Source: Anaerostipes hominis (ex Lee et al. 2021) (GTDB lineage Bacteria > Bacillota > Clostridia > Lachnospirales > Lachnospiraceae). Taken from it: DNA of 64,000 bases. Of this stretch, positions 53,555-62,549 are shown piece after piece (within the stretch, counting starts at the first letter, position 1; every line of letters begins with the position of its first letter). A program made the position numbers and the translations under genes. The notes beneath the pieces were generated by a model. That model was not told the DNA's origin. It did no database searches and was given only the letters and a program-made list of their open reading frames with translations. The stretch is from contig NZ_NQOG01000010.1 of assembly GCF_002270485.1 (NCBI RefSeq), positions 1 through 64,000 of the forward strand, in the 5' to 3' direction.

Positions 53555-55513
53555 GTGGATAATAGACAGAAGAAACCGGATAAAAATAACAAGAATTCCA
53601 TTCAGATGATCATATCGATTTTGATTACATCTATTTTAGTGGCTGTCTTGTTCAACTTTGTAGTGGGCAAATGGAAAAACGGTACAGAGACCGAGATTTC
53701 CTACGGCAAGTTTGTCAAGATGATCGAGAAAAAAGAAATTAAAAAGGTTGTGTTCGAAAGTGATGTGATCACCGTTATTCCGAAAGAATCAGAGAACCCG
53801 CTGTATAAGACTACATACAAAGTAGTCCAGCTTCCCGTACCTGATTATCAGCTGGTCAACCGGCTGGAGAAGGCAGGGATCGAAAATTACCAGGCAAAGG
53901 CAAAGGACGGATCTGAGGTTCTCATGAGTGTTCTCGTGAGCATTCTGCCTGCCATCATTATTTTTGGACTGCTGATGTTTATGATGCGCGGAAAGAGCGG
54001 TATGATGGGCGTAGGAAAGTCCAACGCCAAGGTCTATGTGGAGAAGAAGACAGGCGTCACCTTTGCCGACGTTGCGGGACAGCAGGAGGCCAAGGAGTCC
54101 CTGACCGAGATGGTGGATTTTCTGCATCACCCTGACAAGTATTTAAAGATCGGTGCAAAACTGCCCAAGGGAGCACTTCTTGTGGGACCTCCGGGTACCG
54201 GTAAGACTTTGCTCGCCAAAGCAGTGGCGGGAGAAGCGAATGTTCCGTTTTTCTCCCTGTCCGGTTCTGATTTCGTGGAGATGTTCGTTGGTGTCGGTGC
54301 GTCCAGAGTCCGTGACTTGTTCAAGCAGGCCCAGTCTATGGCTCCGTGTATTATATTTATAGACGAAATCGATGCCATCGGAAAAAGCCGTGACACGGGC
54401 ATCCAGGGCGGAGGAAACGATGAGCGTGAACAGACATTAAACCAGCTTTTATCTGAAATGGATGGATTTGATACTTCCAAAGGACTTGTCATTCTGGCTG
54501 CTACCAACCGTCCGGAAGTACTGGATAAAGCACTTCTGCGCCCGGGACGTTTTGACAGGCGCGTCATCGTAGAGCGCCCGGACCTGAAAGGAAGAATCGA
54601 GACTTTAAAAGTCCATTCCAAAGACGTTAAGATGGATGAGAGCGTAGACTTTGAAGAGATCGCCCTGGCTACATCCGGGGCAGTGGGATCGGATCTGGCC
54701 AATATGATCAACGAAGCGGCCCTGGCTGCTGTCAAAGCAGGAAGGGAGTATGTGTCTCAGTCAGACCTGTTTGAGGCTGTGGAAGTGGTCATCGCCGGAA
54801 AAGAAAAGAAAGACCGTATCCTCGGCAAGGAAGAAAAACAGATCGTTGCATACCACGAGGTGGGACATGCGCTTGTCATGGCTCTCCAGAAGGAGTCTGA
54901 GCCGGTGCAGAAGATCACCATCGTGCCAAGGACCATGGGAGCCCTCGGATATACGATGCAGAGGCCGGAGGAAGAGAAGTACCTGAATAAAAAAGACGAG
55001 ATGCTGGCAGACCTGGTATCCTTCTTTGGAGGCCGTGCGGCCGAGGAGATCAAGTTCCACACGGTGACAACCGGTGCGTCCAATGACATCGAACGGGCTA
55101 CGGCCATCGCGAGAGCTATGGTGACACAGTACGGTATGTCCGAAGAATTCGGCCTGATCGGCCTGGAATCCATTACCAACCGTTACCTGGACGGACGTCC
55201 CGTTATGAATTGTGCGGAATCCACCGCGGCAAAGGTAGACGAGGTGGTTATGGGAATTTTGAAAGATGCATATAAAAAAGCGCTTTACCTGATCCGGGAC
55301 AACATGGACATACTGGATGAGGCTGCACAGTTCCTGATCGAGAAAGAGACGATCACAGGAAAAGAGTTTATGGAAATCTTCAATGCCAAGAAAGAAAATT
55401 CTGAACAGGAAGAGGAAGATTCCAGGGAAGATGCCTCAAGCTCCACGACAGAGGATGAGCCTGCACAGGAACAGCCGTCGGAAGATATGGAAAAAAATTC
55501 TCAGGATATGTAA
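53555..55513 (+). CDS. ftsH: FtsH, ATP-dependent membrane zinc protease
   Basis: A 652-aa membrane protease that degrades misfolded membrane and regulatory proteins. Two membrane segments flank an extracytoplasmic domain (about residues 17-38 and 125-145). The AAA domain has Walker A GPPGTGKT near 211 and Walker [12 protein letters not shown], followed by the second region of homology with [18 protein letters not shown]. The zinc site HEVGH is at 434-438. A Glu/Ser-rich acidic tail follows. I chose the GTG at 53555 because AAGGAGG at 53538-53544 precedes it; the ATG at 53522 lies before that site. Confidence 0.94.
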   Translation: MDNRQKKPDKNNKNSIQMIISILITSILVAVLFNFVVGKWKNGTETEISYGKFVKMIEKKEIKKVVFESDVITVIPKESENPLYKTTYKVVQLPVPDYQLVNRLEKAGIENYQAKAKDGSEVLMSVLVSILPAIIIFGLLMFMMRGKSGMMGVGKSNAKVYVEKKTGVTFADVAGQQEAKESLTEMVDFLHHPDKYLKIGAKLPKGALLVGPPGTGKTLLAKAVAGEANVPFFSLSGSDFVEMFVGVGASRVRDLFKQAQSMAPCIIFIDEIDAIGKSRDTGIQGGGNDEREQTLNQLLSEMDGFDTSKGLVILAATNRPEVLDKALLRPGRFDRRVIVERPDLKGRIETLKVHSKDVKMDESVDFEEIALATSGAVGSDLANMINEAALAAVKAGREYVSQSDLFEAVEVVIAGKEKKDRILGKEEKQIVAYHEVGHALVMALQKESEPVQKITIVPRTMGALGYTMQRPEEEKYLNKKDEMLADLVSFFGGRAAEEIKFHTVTTGASNDIERATAIARAMVTQYGMSEEFGLIGLESITNRYLDGRPVMNCAESTAAKVDEVVMGILKDAYKKALYLIRDNMDILDEAAQFLIEKETITGKEFMEIFNAKKENSEQEEEDSREDASSSTTEDEPAQEQPSEDMEKNSQDM

Positions 55514-55538
55514 CATTCTGGACATCCCATGTATAGAT

Positions 55539-55567
55539 TTGACAGGATTCGGTTATAATGATACAAT
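55539..55567 (+). promoter_or_regulatory. Promoter of veg
   Basis: A perfect -35 TTGACA (55539-55544) and TACAAT (55562-55567) are 17 bp apart. The veg promoter is known to be very strong in B. subtilis, which fits. Confidence 0.85.
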
Positions 55568-55626
55568 AAAGTTCACAGTATACAGAAGGTGTCACGAGTT
55601 CTGTATAGATAGAATGGGGTGAAAGA

Positions 55627-55872
55627 ATGACACAGATGGATATTCAATGCATTCGTAAGTCAATTCAGAAGCGCATTGGCAGCAAAATCAAGATCAGCTC
55701 AAATAAAGGTAGACACAAGTTTGTAACATCACAGGGAGTCATTACGGAGACATATCCGAACATTTTTTTGGTAGAGATTGAAGACGACAGCAGCACTAAA
55801 AGCAAAACTGTCAGTTTCAGTTATCAGGACGTGATCACGAAAGATGTCAGGATGATGCTGCTGGAAGGCTGA
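55627..55872 (+). CDS. veg: Veg family protein
   Basis: An 81-aa protein that matches Veg: IQKRIGSKIKISSNKGRHKF and GVITETYPNIFLVEIED are characteristic. Veg is linked to biofilm formation in B. subtilis and lies before ispE in many Firmicutes, as here. Its biochemical role is not well defined. The start is preceded by GGGGTGAAAG. A short inverted repeat GAAGGAAT/ATTCCTTC at 55900-55917 follows the gene but lacks a T-run. Confidence 0.9.
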   Translation: MTQMDIQCIRKSIQKRIGSKIKISSNKGRHKFVTSQGVITETYPNIFLVEIEDDSSTKSKTVSFSYQDVITKDVRMMLLEG

Positions 55873-55961
55873 CACTGTACCGGATACAATTTTAATCTTG
55901 AAGGAATAGATTCCTTCCTGTCTGAATATATTTGTATATACAAGACAGGGAGGAATTTTTT

Positions 55962-57521
55962 ATGGATTTTAACAAAAAGGATTTTTATGGAATCGTTGCA
56001 AAAGAACGAAAGCAGGTACAAATAACAATCGACCAGGACTGCAATGTGCCTGATACGAAGCCGGATGTGGAGAAGATGATCCAGACCAAAGGGCTGGTGA
56101 TCATGCAGGAGACAGAGATGATGGTGGACCGTATCCGGATCAAAGGAGAATTCCATTTTTCAGGTCTGTACGGGACAATTGACGCCAGGACCTATTTAGA
56201 GTCTCTGGATTTTGTTCTCCCTTTTGAGGAGTATATACATATGGACGGCGCTGTGCCGACAGATTATGTGAAAGTTTCTTATGTCATTGATGACATCAAC
56301 ACAGTGCTGATCAATTCCAGGAAACTGAGTATAAGGATTCTTCTGACCCTGACCCTCCATGTCAACGAGGAGATTAAAGAGGAAGGCATTATCGATGTTC
56401 TTGGTGACGGGATATCTTCCCTGAAAAAGGAAGTTCAGGTGACAGACCTGATTGTCAATAAAAAGGATATTGCCAGAATGAAAGAGGAGCTGGTTCTGCC
56501 GGCCAACAAATCCAACATCTATGAGATTCTCTGGAGCCAGGTGGAGCTTGAGAATGTACAGGGAAAGTTAAAAGACCACAGCATCGACATACAGGGTGAT
56601 ATGCATGTGTTTATTTTATATCTCGGAGAGGATGAACAGCTTCCGGTCCAGTATGCCAGGTGGGAGATCCCGCTGCACACAGAATTGGAGTGCTATGAAT
56701 GTGCACCGGGAATGATCGGCAAGATCCACATTTCCCTTGGAAACCATCAGCTGGAGATCCGTCCGGATGTGGACGGAGAAGAGAGAGTGGTATCGGTTGA
56801 CGCAACTCTTGAGTGTGATATTAAAGTCTACGAAGATCAGGTGCTTTCTTACGTGGGAGACTGCTATACGATGCAGAAGACTCTGGTGCCGGAATATAAA
56901 GACTTTGCTTTTGAATCCCTGATCGGAAAAAATCAGGCTACCATGAAGATGGCGAAGCGTTTTTCCATCGAGCAGGAGCCTGGAAAGCTTTTGCAGGTGC
57001 TTTCTGTCAAAGGAAGCTGCAATTTAGACGATGTGGAAGTCAAAGAGCAGGGGCTCCAGGTGGAGGGTGTCCTGATGGCGGATGTGCTGTTTTTGTCCAG
57101 CGAGGACCAGAACCCGGTAATGAGCAGCTCATATATGGAACCGTTTTCTTACTTTATCGAGGCTAAGGGTCTGATGAAAGAGGACGATTATCAGCTGGAT
57201 GTTATGCTGGATCATATCAGCGCCACTCCAACGGAAGGGGATGAGATCGAGATCAAAGCAAATGTTATATTTGACTTCATCTCTTTCCACAAAAAAGCGG
57301 AAAAGATTATGACAAATGTATCTGAGCAGCCTCTGGATTATGAAGAACTGCAGAAGATCCCGGGAATCGTCGGATATATCGTGAAGGACGGGGATACTCT
57401 GTGGTCCATAGCAAAACGTTATTTTACTACCGTTGACGATATCCGTGATCAAAATGAAGGCATTGAGGAAGTAAAGCCAGGTGATAAACTGTTAATAGTC
57501 AAAGAAATTGAATGGAATTGA
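55962..57521 (+). CDS. DUF3794 (SPOCS) and LysM domain protein
   Basis: A 519-aa protein with repeated beta-rich DUF3794/SPOCS-type segments (for example near residues 30-140, 170-300 and 330-440; short motif DCNVPDTKPDVEKM near the start). A C-terminal LysM domain follows (about 470-517, IVKDGDTLWSIAKRYFTTVDD). LysM binds peptidoglycan. Such proteins are found in spore-forming clostridia and are linked with spore coat or cortex assembly, though the role is not proved here. The start at 55962 follows AGGGAGGAA. It lies between veg and ispE. Confidence 0.87.
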   Translation: MDFNKKDFYGIVAKERKQVQITIDQDCNVPDTKPDVEKMIQTKGLVIMQETEMMVDRIRIKGEFHFSGLYGTIDARTYLESLDFVLPFEEYIHMDGAVPTDYVKVSYVIDDINTVLINSRKLSIRILLTLTLHVNEEIKEEGIIDVLGDGISSLKKEVQVTDLIVNKKDIARMKEELVLPANKSNIYEILWSQVELENVQGKLKDHSIDIQGDMHVFILYLGEDEQLPVQYARWEIPLHTELECYECAPGMIGKIHISLGNHQLEIRPDVDGEERVVSVDATLECDIKVYEDQVLSYVGDCYTMQKTLVPEYKDFAFESLIGKNQATMKMAKRFSIEQEPGKLLQVLSVKGSCNLDDVEVKEQGLQVEGVLMADVLFLSSEDQNPVMSSSYMEPFSYFIEAKGLMKEDDYQLDVMLDHISATPTEGDEIEIKANVIFDFISFHKKAEKIMTNVSEQPLDYEELQKIPGIVGYIVKDGDTLWSIAKRYFTTVDDIRDQNEGIEEVKPGDKLLIVKEIEWN

Positions 57522-57530
57522 TAAATAGGA

Positions 57531-57559
57531 TTGCATTTTTATAGGAACAATATTATAAT
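57531..57559 (+). promoter_or_regulatory. Promoter of ispE
   Basis: TTGCAT (57531-57536) and a perfect TATAAT (57554-57559) are 17 bp apart. ispE starts at 57611. Confidence 0.75.
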
Positions 57560-57610
57560 GTTCTGTATACAATACTAAGTTTCAGCGGCAGGAGACAGTG
57601 AGGAGTACAG

Positions 57611-58483
57611 ATGAAAAAGGTAGTTCTGAAAGCTTATGGAAAAGTAAATTTAGGGCTGGATGTAGTACGGCGGAGAGATGACGGGTATCATGAGGTAAGG
57701 ATGATCATGCAGACAGTGGGTCTTTTTGACCGGCTGGAGCTTAAAAAGACTTCCGGTGATTCCGTCACACTTTCCGCCAATCTTAGATTTCTTCCGGTCA
57801 ATGAACAGAATCTTGTCTGTCAGGCCATCGCAGCCGTAAAGAAAAAGTATTCGCTCAAAGACGGCGTGGAAGCGTATCTGGAAAAGCGTATCCCTATCGC
57901 CGCAGGCATGGCGGGCGGCAGCTCTGACTGCGCCGCAGCACTGAGAGGAATGAACCAGCTGTTTGAACTGGGACTTAAGGAAGAGGAACTGTGTGAGATC
58001 GGAGCCGGGCTGGGAGCGGATGTGCCTTATTGTGTCATAGGAGGAACTGCACTGGCCGAAGGGATCGGAGAAAAACTTACAAAGTTGCCCCCTGTGTCGG
58101 ACTGCCATATACTGATTGCCAAGCCGGGGATCAGTGTATCCACGAAAACTGTGTATGAGAATCTGGACGTGCCGGGGCTTTCCTCACACCCGGACATCAC
58201 AGGAATGATATCTGCCATTGAAAATCAGGATTTGAAGGGGATCACAGGAAGGATGGAAAATGTTCTTGAAACAGTCACCATACCAAGATATCCCGTGATC
58301 GATGAGATCAAAGAGTTCCTGCTTAAACAGGGAGCCGAGAATGCACTCATGAGCGGGAGCGGACCGACGGTCTTTGGAATCTTTGCTTCACAGGAAAAGG
58401 CACAGAGAGCCCTTTCCAATCTAAGATCCTTTGAAGATGTGAAGCAGGCCTATGTGGTGGCGCCGGTCAATAGAGAATCATAA
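57611..58483 (+). CDS. ispE: 4-Diphosphocytidyl-2-C-methyl-D-erythritol kinase
   Basis: A 290-aa GHMP kinase of the MEP isoprenoid pathway. It begins VVLKAYGKVNLGLDVVRRRDDGYHEV. The ATP loop is IPIAAGMAGGSSDCAAALRGM and the C-terminal glycine loop is NALMSGSGPTVFGIF. It makes CDP-ME 2-phosphate, an intermediate on the way to undecaprenyl phosphate. The GntR gene follows 16 bp later on the same strand. Confidence 0.95.
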   Translation: MKKVVLKAYGKVNLGLDVVRRRDDGYHEVRMIMQTVGLFDRLELKKTSGDSVTLSANLRFLPVNEQNLVCQAIAAVKKKYSLKDGVEAYLEKRIPIAAGMAGGSSDCAAALRGMNQLFELGLKEEELCEIGAGLGADVPYCVIGGTALAEGIGEKLTKLPPVSDCHILIAKPGISVSTKTVYENLDVPGLSSHPDITGMISAIENQDLKGITGRMENVLETVTIPRYPVIDEIKEFLLKQGAENALMSGSGPTVFGIFASQEKAQRALSNLRSFEDVKQAYVVAPVNRES

Positions 58484-58499
58484 TTGGAGGGAACGAAAG

Positions 58500-59180
58500 A
58501 TGAGCAGTGATAAATTAAAAGTAAATGTCAATGAATATCTGCCGCTGAGGGATGTGGTGTTCAATACACTCAGACAGGCGATCATCACCGGAGAGTTTGT
58601 GCCCGGAGAGCGTTTGATGGAGATCGCGCTGGCAAACCGTCTCGGAGTCAGCCGTACCCCGGTCAGGGAAGCCATAAGGAAGCTGGAGCTTGAGGGTCTG
58701 GTAGTCATGATCCCGAGAAAGGGCGCGGAAGTAGCCCGCATCACGGAAAAAGATTTAAGAGATGTCCTGGAAGTGAGAAGTTCTCTGGAAGAACTGGCAG
58801 CAGGACTTGCCACGGAGCGCCTGGATGAAAGTTCCAGAGAGAAGATTCAGGCAGCCCTCGACAATTTCCGGGAGGCCATCCAGACGGATGACAATCCTAA
58901 GATCGCAGACTGTGATGTGGAATTTCATGATGCCGTCTTCGAGGCGACTCAGAACAAGAGGCTGATCCAGATCATTAACAATCTGAGAGAACAGATTTAC
59001 CGCTACCGTCTGGAATATGTCAAGGATACGGCATATCATGCGGTTCTTCTCAAAGAACACGAGGAACTGGTGGAAGCCATGTTCGCAGGCAACAAAGAGA
59101 GAGCGAAAGAGATCATGAAACGTCATATCGACAATCAGGAAGAGACGGTAATCAAAAAGATTCAGGAAGAAGAAAAATAG
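58500..59180 (+). CDS. GntR-family regulator, FadR/FCD type
   Basis: A 226-aa regulator. The N-terminal winged helix (about residues 10-80) has FVPGERLMEIALANRLGVSR and TPVREAIRKLELEGLV. The C-terminal all-helical FCD domain (about 90-215) has VEFHDAVFEATQNKRL and HEELVEAMFAGNKERAKEIM, where Asp/His residues usually bind a metal and organic acid ligand. The start at 58500 follows TTGGAGG. It is probably co-transcribed with ispE; its targets are not evident. Confidence 0.92.
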   Translation: MSSDKLKVNVNEYLPLRDVVFNTLRQAIITGEFVPGERLMEIALANRLGVSRTPVREAIRKLELEGLVVMIPRKGAEVARITEKDLRDVLEVRSSLEELAAGLATERLDESSREKIQAALDNFREAIQTDDNPKIADCDVEFHDAVFEATQNKRLIQIINNLREQIYRYRLEYVKDTAYHAVLLKEHEELVEAMFAGNKERAKEIMKRHIDNQEETVIKKIQEEEK

Positions 59181-59198
59181 GTCCGTGGACTTTCAGAC

Positions 59199-59233
59199 AG
59201 AACTCTGTGCGTGCGCATAGAGTTCTTTTTTTT
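59199..59233 (+). terminator. Terminator after the GntR gene
   Basis: AGAACTCT (59199-59206) pairs with AGAGTTCT (59219-59226), followed by a run of T residues. An inner GTGC/GCGC region extends the hairpin. Confidence 0.85.
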
Positions 59234-59265
59234 GCTCATACTACTTTCAAAGGTGGTGTGAAAAA

Positions 59266-60789
59266 ATGGATCGATTTCATGATAAAAATCACAAAATGAA
59301 AGGTAAAATATCAAAGGATCTGGAGCAGAATATTGCATATCTCGAAGCGGTATTTTCAGACTGCAATGATATTGTAAAAAAGAAGTTTTACGTTGGGAAG
59401 AAAAAACACACAGGAATGTATGTGATCTACACGGACGGTCTTGCCAAAGCCGACATGATCCAGGAAAATGTACTGGAACCTCTCCTCACAGACCCTCTTC
59501 ACCCTCTGAAAGAGTCTGTGACCTCCTGGGTGATTGAGAGTGCAGACCGGAAAATGGTTACGACAATGGATGAAGTTGTCACGGCCGTTTTATCAGGAGA
59601 TACGGTACTGTTTTTTGACGGGCTTGATCAGGGGATTTTTATATCCAGCAAGTTTTTCCCTACCAGAGGAGTGCAGGAAGCCGACAGGGAAGTAGCAATG
59701 ATCGGTCCGAAGGACAGCTTTAATGAAAGTCTCAGGACCAACACGGCACTGATCCGAAGACGGGTCAGGGATACGAGAATGAAGGTTGTCCAGCTCAGGA
59801 TCGGAACAAGGAGCAAAACAGATGTAGCGCTTATGTATATCGAGGATCTGGCCAAAGATGAGGTAGTAAAGGAGATAAAAAAACAGTTGGATGAACTGAA
59901 TATTGACGGAATTTTTGACAGCGGAATGCTGGAACAGCTCATGGAGCAGGACAGCAAATCTCCGTTTCCCCAGTACCAGCTGACTCAGAGGCCGGACAAG
60001 GCGGCAAGCGGGCTCATGGAGGGAAGAGTTGTGCTCGTGGTGGACAATTCTCCGGAGGTCATTGTGCTGCCGGTGACGCTGAACATTTTTTTTCAGGCCA
60101 GTGATGACTACTATAATCGGTGGGAAGTAGCCACATTTGCCAGAATCCTTCGATATATTTCTTCTTTTATTGCCATCGGGCTGCCGGGATTTTATATTTC
60201 CATTGCAAATTATCATCCGGAGATTCTTCCCACACCGTTTATGCTGTCCATTGTGTCGGCCAGGGAGGGAGTGCCTTTCCCTGTCGTCGTGGAAGTTCTG
60301 CTTTTGGAACTTGCGTTTGAACTTTTAAGGGAAGCGGGTATCCGCCTTCCGGGACAGCTGGGCGGCACCATAGGCATTGTAGGAGGGCTGATCATAGGAC
60401 AGGCAGCGGTGGATGCCAATATTGTCAGCACGATCGTGGTAATTGTTGTAGCCTTTACAGCCATCGCATCGTTTTCTATACCAAATGAAAGCTTTTCGGG
60501 GGTATTCCGGCTGCTGAGATTTTCTATTATGATCGTCTGTGCCATATGGGGTCTTTATGGATTCTTTCTCGGATTCCTTGCGATTGCAATCCATTTGATG
60601 AAGCTTCAGAGCTATGGAATCCCGTATCTGTTTCCGACCGTATCAGCCACGGTGGAAGAAACGGACCCCTGGGAGGATTATATGGTGCGCCTGCCTATCA
60701 GGCGTATGATTTTCAGGCCATGGTTTACAAAGGACGGGGCGAAAAAACGCCAGGGAAGGAGGAAACATCATGTGGACGGCGAATCTTGA
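59266..60789 (+). CDS. Spore germination protein, GerA family (A subunit)
   Basis: A 507-aa germinant-receptor A subunit. A hydrophilic N-terminal domain (about residues 1-280) includes ESVTSWVIESADRKMVTTMDE and PTRGVQEADREVAMIGPKDSF. The C-terminal part has about five membrane helices (about 300-470) with PGFYISIANYHPEILPT. GerA-type receptors sit in the inner spore membrane and trigger germination. The gene overlaps the B subunit gene by 20 bp. A ribosome binding site (AAAGGTGG) precedes the ATG. Confidence 0.94.
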   Translation: MDRFHDKNHKMKGKISKDLEQNIAYLEAVFSDCNDIVKKKFYVGKKKHTGMYVIYTDGLAKADMIQENVLEPLLTDPLHPLKESVTSWVIESADRKMVTTMDEVVTAVLSGDTVLFFDGLDQGIFISSKFFPTRGVQEADREVAMIGPKDSFNESLRTNTALIRRRVRDTRMKVVQLRIGTRSKTDVALMYIEDLAKDEVVKEIKKQLDELNIDGIFDSGMLEQLMEQDSKSPFPQYQLTQRPDKAASGLMEGRVVLVVDNSPEVIVLPVTLNIFFQASDDYYNRWEVATFARILRYISSFIAIGLPGFYISIANYHPEILPTPFMLSIVSAREGVPFPVVVEVLLLELAFELLREAGIRLPGQLGGTIGIVGGLIIGQAAVDANIVSTIVVIVVAFTAIASFSIPNESFSGVFRLLRFSIMIVCAIWGLYGFFLGFLAIAIHLMKLQSYGIPYLFPTVSATVEETDPWEDYMVRLPIRRMIFRPWFTKDGAKKRQGRRKHHVDGES

Positions 60790-61828
60790 AATTTCTAAAA
60801 AGCAGGGAAGCAGGATCTTTCTTCTGGAAACCTTCTGCGGAGTGGGCATGTTCCTTCCCCAGGCATCTGCCTTGAAATCCGGTGAAACAGGGCTTTATAC
60901 GGTGCTCCTTGGGGCCCTTGCCGCGGCCTGCTATCCGTGGCTTGTACAAAAAGCAGAAGGCAGTCTGACCATGGAAGAGGTATTAAAAAAGCACCGGGTG
61001 ATTTCCTTTCTCTATTATGTGAGATTTTTTATAAACGCCGCATTTTTTTATGCATATATGCTGATCTTAGCCAGGGTGTTCCTTCTGCCGTATATGAATA
61101 TTTACTGGATCGGACTGCCGATCATTTTTCTGGCTTTCCGGATGAACGGGGAGGGGCTGGACGACAGAGCGAGAGTCATGGAAGGGCTGTTCTGGTTTAT
61201 CCTGATCCCGTTTATTTTTATCCTTCTTCTCAGTACCACGGAATTTTCTATGAAACCCTTCCTGATCCGGAAGTTTGAACCGGAGAATCTGGCGATGGGC
61301 GGGCTGTATGTGCTCGCACTGTTTCATCCTATGGAACTGGTGTGGTTTTATCAGGGGCATATGAAGGAAAAGGGAATAAATAAGAGGACGCTGCTTGGAA
61401 TTATCATTTTATCGGCAGGAGTGTTTGCCGCCACGGCGGGAAGCCTGGGTCTTCGGATGATCAGGAGAGACCCGTTTCCGGTGATCTCCATGGCCCAGAA
61501 TGTAGCCATGCCGGGAGGGATCATGGCAAGGCTGGACATTTTCCTGATCGCATTCTGGATCGTTGGAGTTTTTTGTGTGCTGAGCGGATACCTGTTTTAT
61601 GGAAACTGGAGTTTTGAAAACACATTTCCGGGGAAAAAGAAATGGGGCAGGTGGATTTCTTACGGCGGACTGTTTTTGACCACTGGATTTCTGATCCCTA
61701 TGATCCGTCTTTGGGAAAATTATATTTCTGTGTTCCTTTTTGCAAATCTATTGCTGGGCATTTTAATTCCGGCAGTTTTGTTTTGGCTGGAACGGAGAGG
61801 AGGCACCCATGAAAAAGATCATCATTAG
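60770..61828 (+). CDS. Spore germination permease-like B subunit (GerAB family)
   Basis: A 352-aa membrane protein of the amino acid permease superfamily with about ten helices. It begins WTANLEISKKQGSRIFLLET, has IGLPIIFLAFRMNGEGLDDRARVME and FSMKPFLIRKFEPENLAMG. In GerAB relatives this subunit binds the germinant. A strong ribosome binding site (GGAAGGAGG) precedes the ATG inside the end of the A gene. It overlaps the C gene by 20 bp. Confidence 0.92.
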   Translation: MWTANLEISKKQGSRIFLLETFCGVGMFLPQASALKSGETGLYTVLLGALAAACYPWLVQKAEGSLTMEEVLKKHRVISFLYYVRFFINAAFFYAYMLILARVFLLPYMNIYWIGLPIIFLAFRMNGEGLDDRARVMEGLFWFILIPFIFILLLSTTEFSMKPFLIRKFEPENLAMGGLYVLALFHPMELVWFYQGHMKEKGINKRTLLGIIILSAGVFAATAGSLGLRMIRRDPFPVISMAQNVAMPGGIMARLDIFLIAFWIVGVFCVLSGYLFYGNWSFENTFPGKKKWGRWISYGGLFLTTGFLIPMIRLWENYISVFLFANLLLGILIPAVLFWLERRGGTHEKDHH

Positions 61829-62342
61829 CCTTTTGATGGCCGCAGTCACAGCAGCGGCACTTACGGGCTGCAAAGAAGCCGGGGACATCGAGGACAGCAG
61901 CTATGTTTTGGCAATGGGCATCGAAAAGACAGAGAACGGATATCTGATCGATTATTCCTGTGCAGATTTTTCCAAGGCTCAGGACAACCAGGGAACGAAC
62001 GTGCCGTCCAAGTCTGTGGTTTATTCAGGCAGGTCTTTTAATGAGACAAACCAAAGTTTTGAGCGAACCCAGCCGAAAAAATTAAACTTCGGGCATTTAA
62101 AGGTGATTGTATTTACCAACGGACAGATTGATGATACTATGATAGAGGAGCTTTTAAATCATTCGGAAATCGCAAAATCCGTACTGATTCTTAAAAGTAA
62201 AAAACAGTTAAAAGAGCTTTTTTCGATCGAGAAGGAGCTGCCTGTCTCCTTTGGTGAATACATGGCCAAAGGCATTGAAAGTTCTCCGAAAGTGAAAAAG
62301 CCCAAGGATCTGAGCCTTGGCAGGATTTACGGCAGAAAGTGA
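61809..62342 (+). CDS. Short Ger(x)C-family lipoprotein (C subunit)
   Basis: A 177-aa lipoprotein with a signal ending in ALTGC (Cys21). The rest (EDSSYVLAMGIEKTENGYL, PKKLNFGHLKVIVFTN and SVLILKSKKQLKELFSIEKEL) matches the N-terminal domain of GerAC. GerAC proteins are usually about 350-400 aa, so the last two domains are absent. The stop at 62340-62342 is clean and the nrdD promoter lies 13 bp downstream, so no decayed 3' part is present. AGGAGGC precedes the ATG. It may be a natural short variant or a truncation with loss of function. Confidence 0.88.
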   Translation: MKKIIISLLMAAVTAAALTGCKEAGDIEDSSYVLAMGIEKTENGYLIDYSCADFSKAQDNQGTNVPSKSVVYSGRSFNETNQSFERTQPKKLNFGHLKVIVFTNGQIDDTMIEELLNHSEIAKSVLILKSKKQLKELFSIEKELPVSFGEYMAKGIESSPKVKKPKDLSLGRIYGRK

Positions 62343-62354
62343 AAAAAATCAGCC

Positions 62355-62383
62355 TTGACTTGTATCGGATGAGATGGTAAGAT
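62355..62383 (+). promoter_or_regulatory. Promoter of nrdD
   Basis: TTGACT (62355-62360) and TAAGAT (62378-62383) are 17 bp apart. Two NrdR-like boxes lie just downstream, where a repressor would block initiation. Confidence 0.65.
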
Positions 62384-62395
62384 GGATACATTCAC

Positions 62396-62409
62396 ACAAG
62401 ATATAGTAG
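62396..62409. promoter_or_regulatory. NrdR-like box 1
   Basis: ACAAGATATAGTAG matches 11 of 14 positions of the NrdR box (ACAATATATAGTGT orientation). Its start is 32 bp from box 2, about three helical turns. Confidence 0.6.
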
Positions 62410-62427
62410 AATAAAAGATCATATCAA

Positions 62428-62441
62428 ACAATATATAGTAA
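62428..62441. promoter_or_regulatory. NrdR-like box 2
   Basis: ACAATATATAGTAA matches the first 12 of 14 positions of the NrdR box. Paired boxes at helical spacing before a ribonucleotide reductase gene are the standard NrdR arrangement. Confidence 0.7.
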
Positions 62442-62465
62442 TTTGATTGAGAAAATAGCGATGAG

Positions 62466-62517
62466 TCCCCTGCCTGCGGTGTCTCCTGCTTTCAGCGGGA
62501 TATGCCGCAGGCAGGAC
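62466..62517 (+). ncRNA. Structured leader RNA of nrdD, class unknown
   Basis: CCTGCCTGCGG (62469-62479) pairs perfectly with CCGCAGGCAGG (62505-62515), and an inner stem TCCTGC/GCGGGA (62484-62489, 62495-62500) sits inside. A GTCC/GGAC base may extend the stem. The GC-rich element stands out from its AT-rich surroundings and lies 33 bp before the start codon. There is no T-run, so it is not a simple terminator. I cannot match it to a known riboswitch. Confidence 0.5.
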
Positions 62518-62549
62518 GATGCTCTGGGAACAGTCAGGGAGGAGAGAGT

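Noticed and set aside
62461-62525. Hammerhead-like ribozyme in the nrdD leader (GATGAG followed by stem and GACGA)
   Set aside because: The required GAAA core and stems I and III are missing; GACGAT replaces it, and no cleavage-site arrangement can be drawn.
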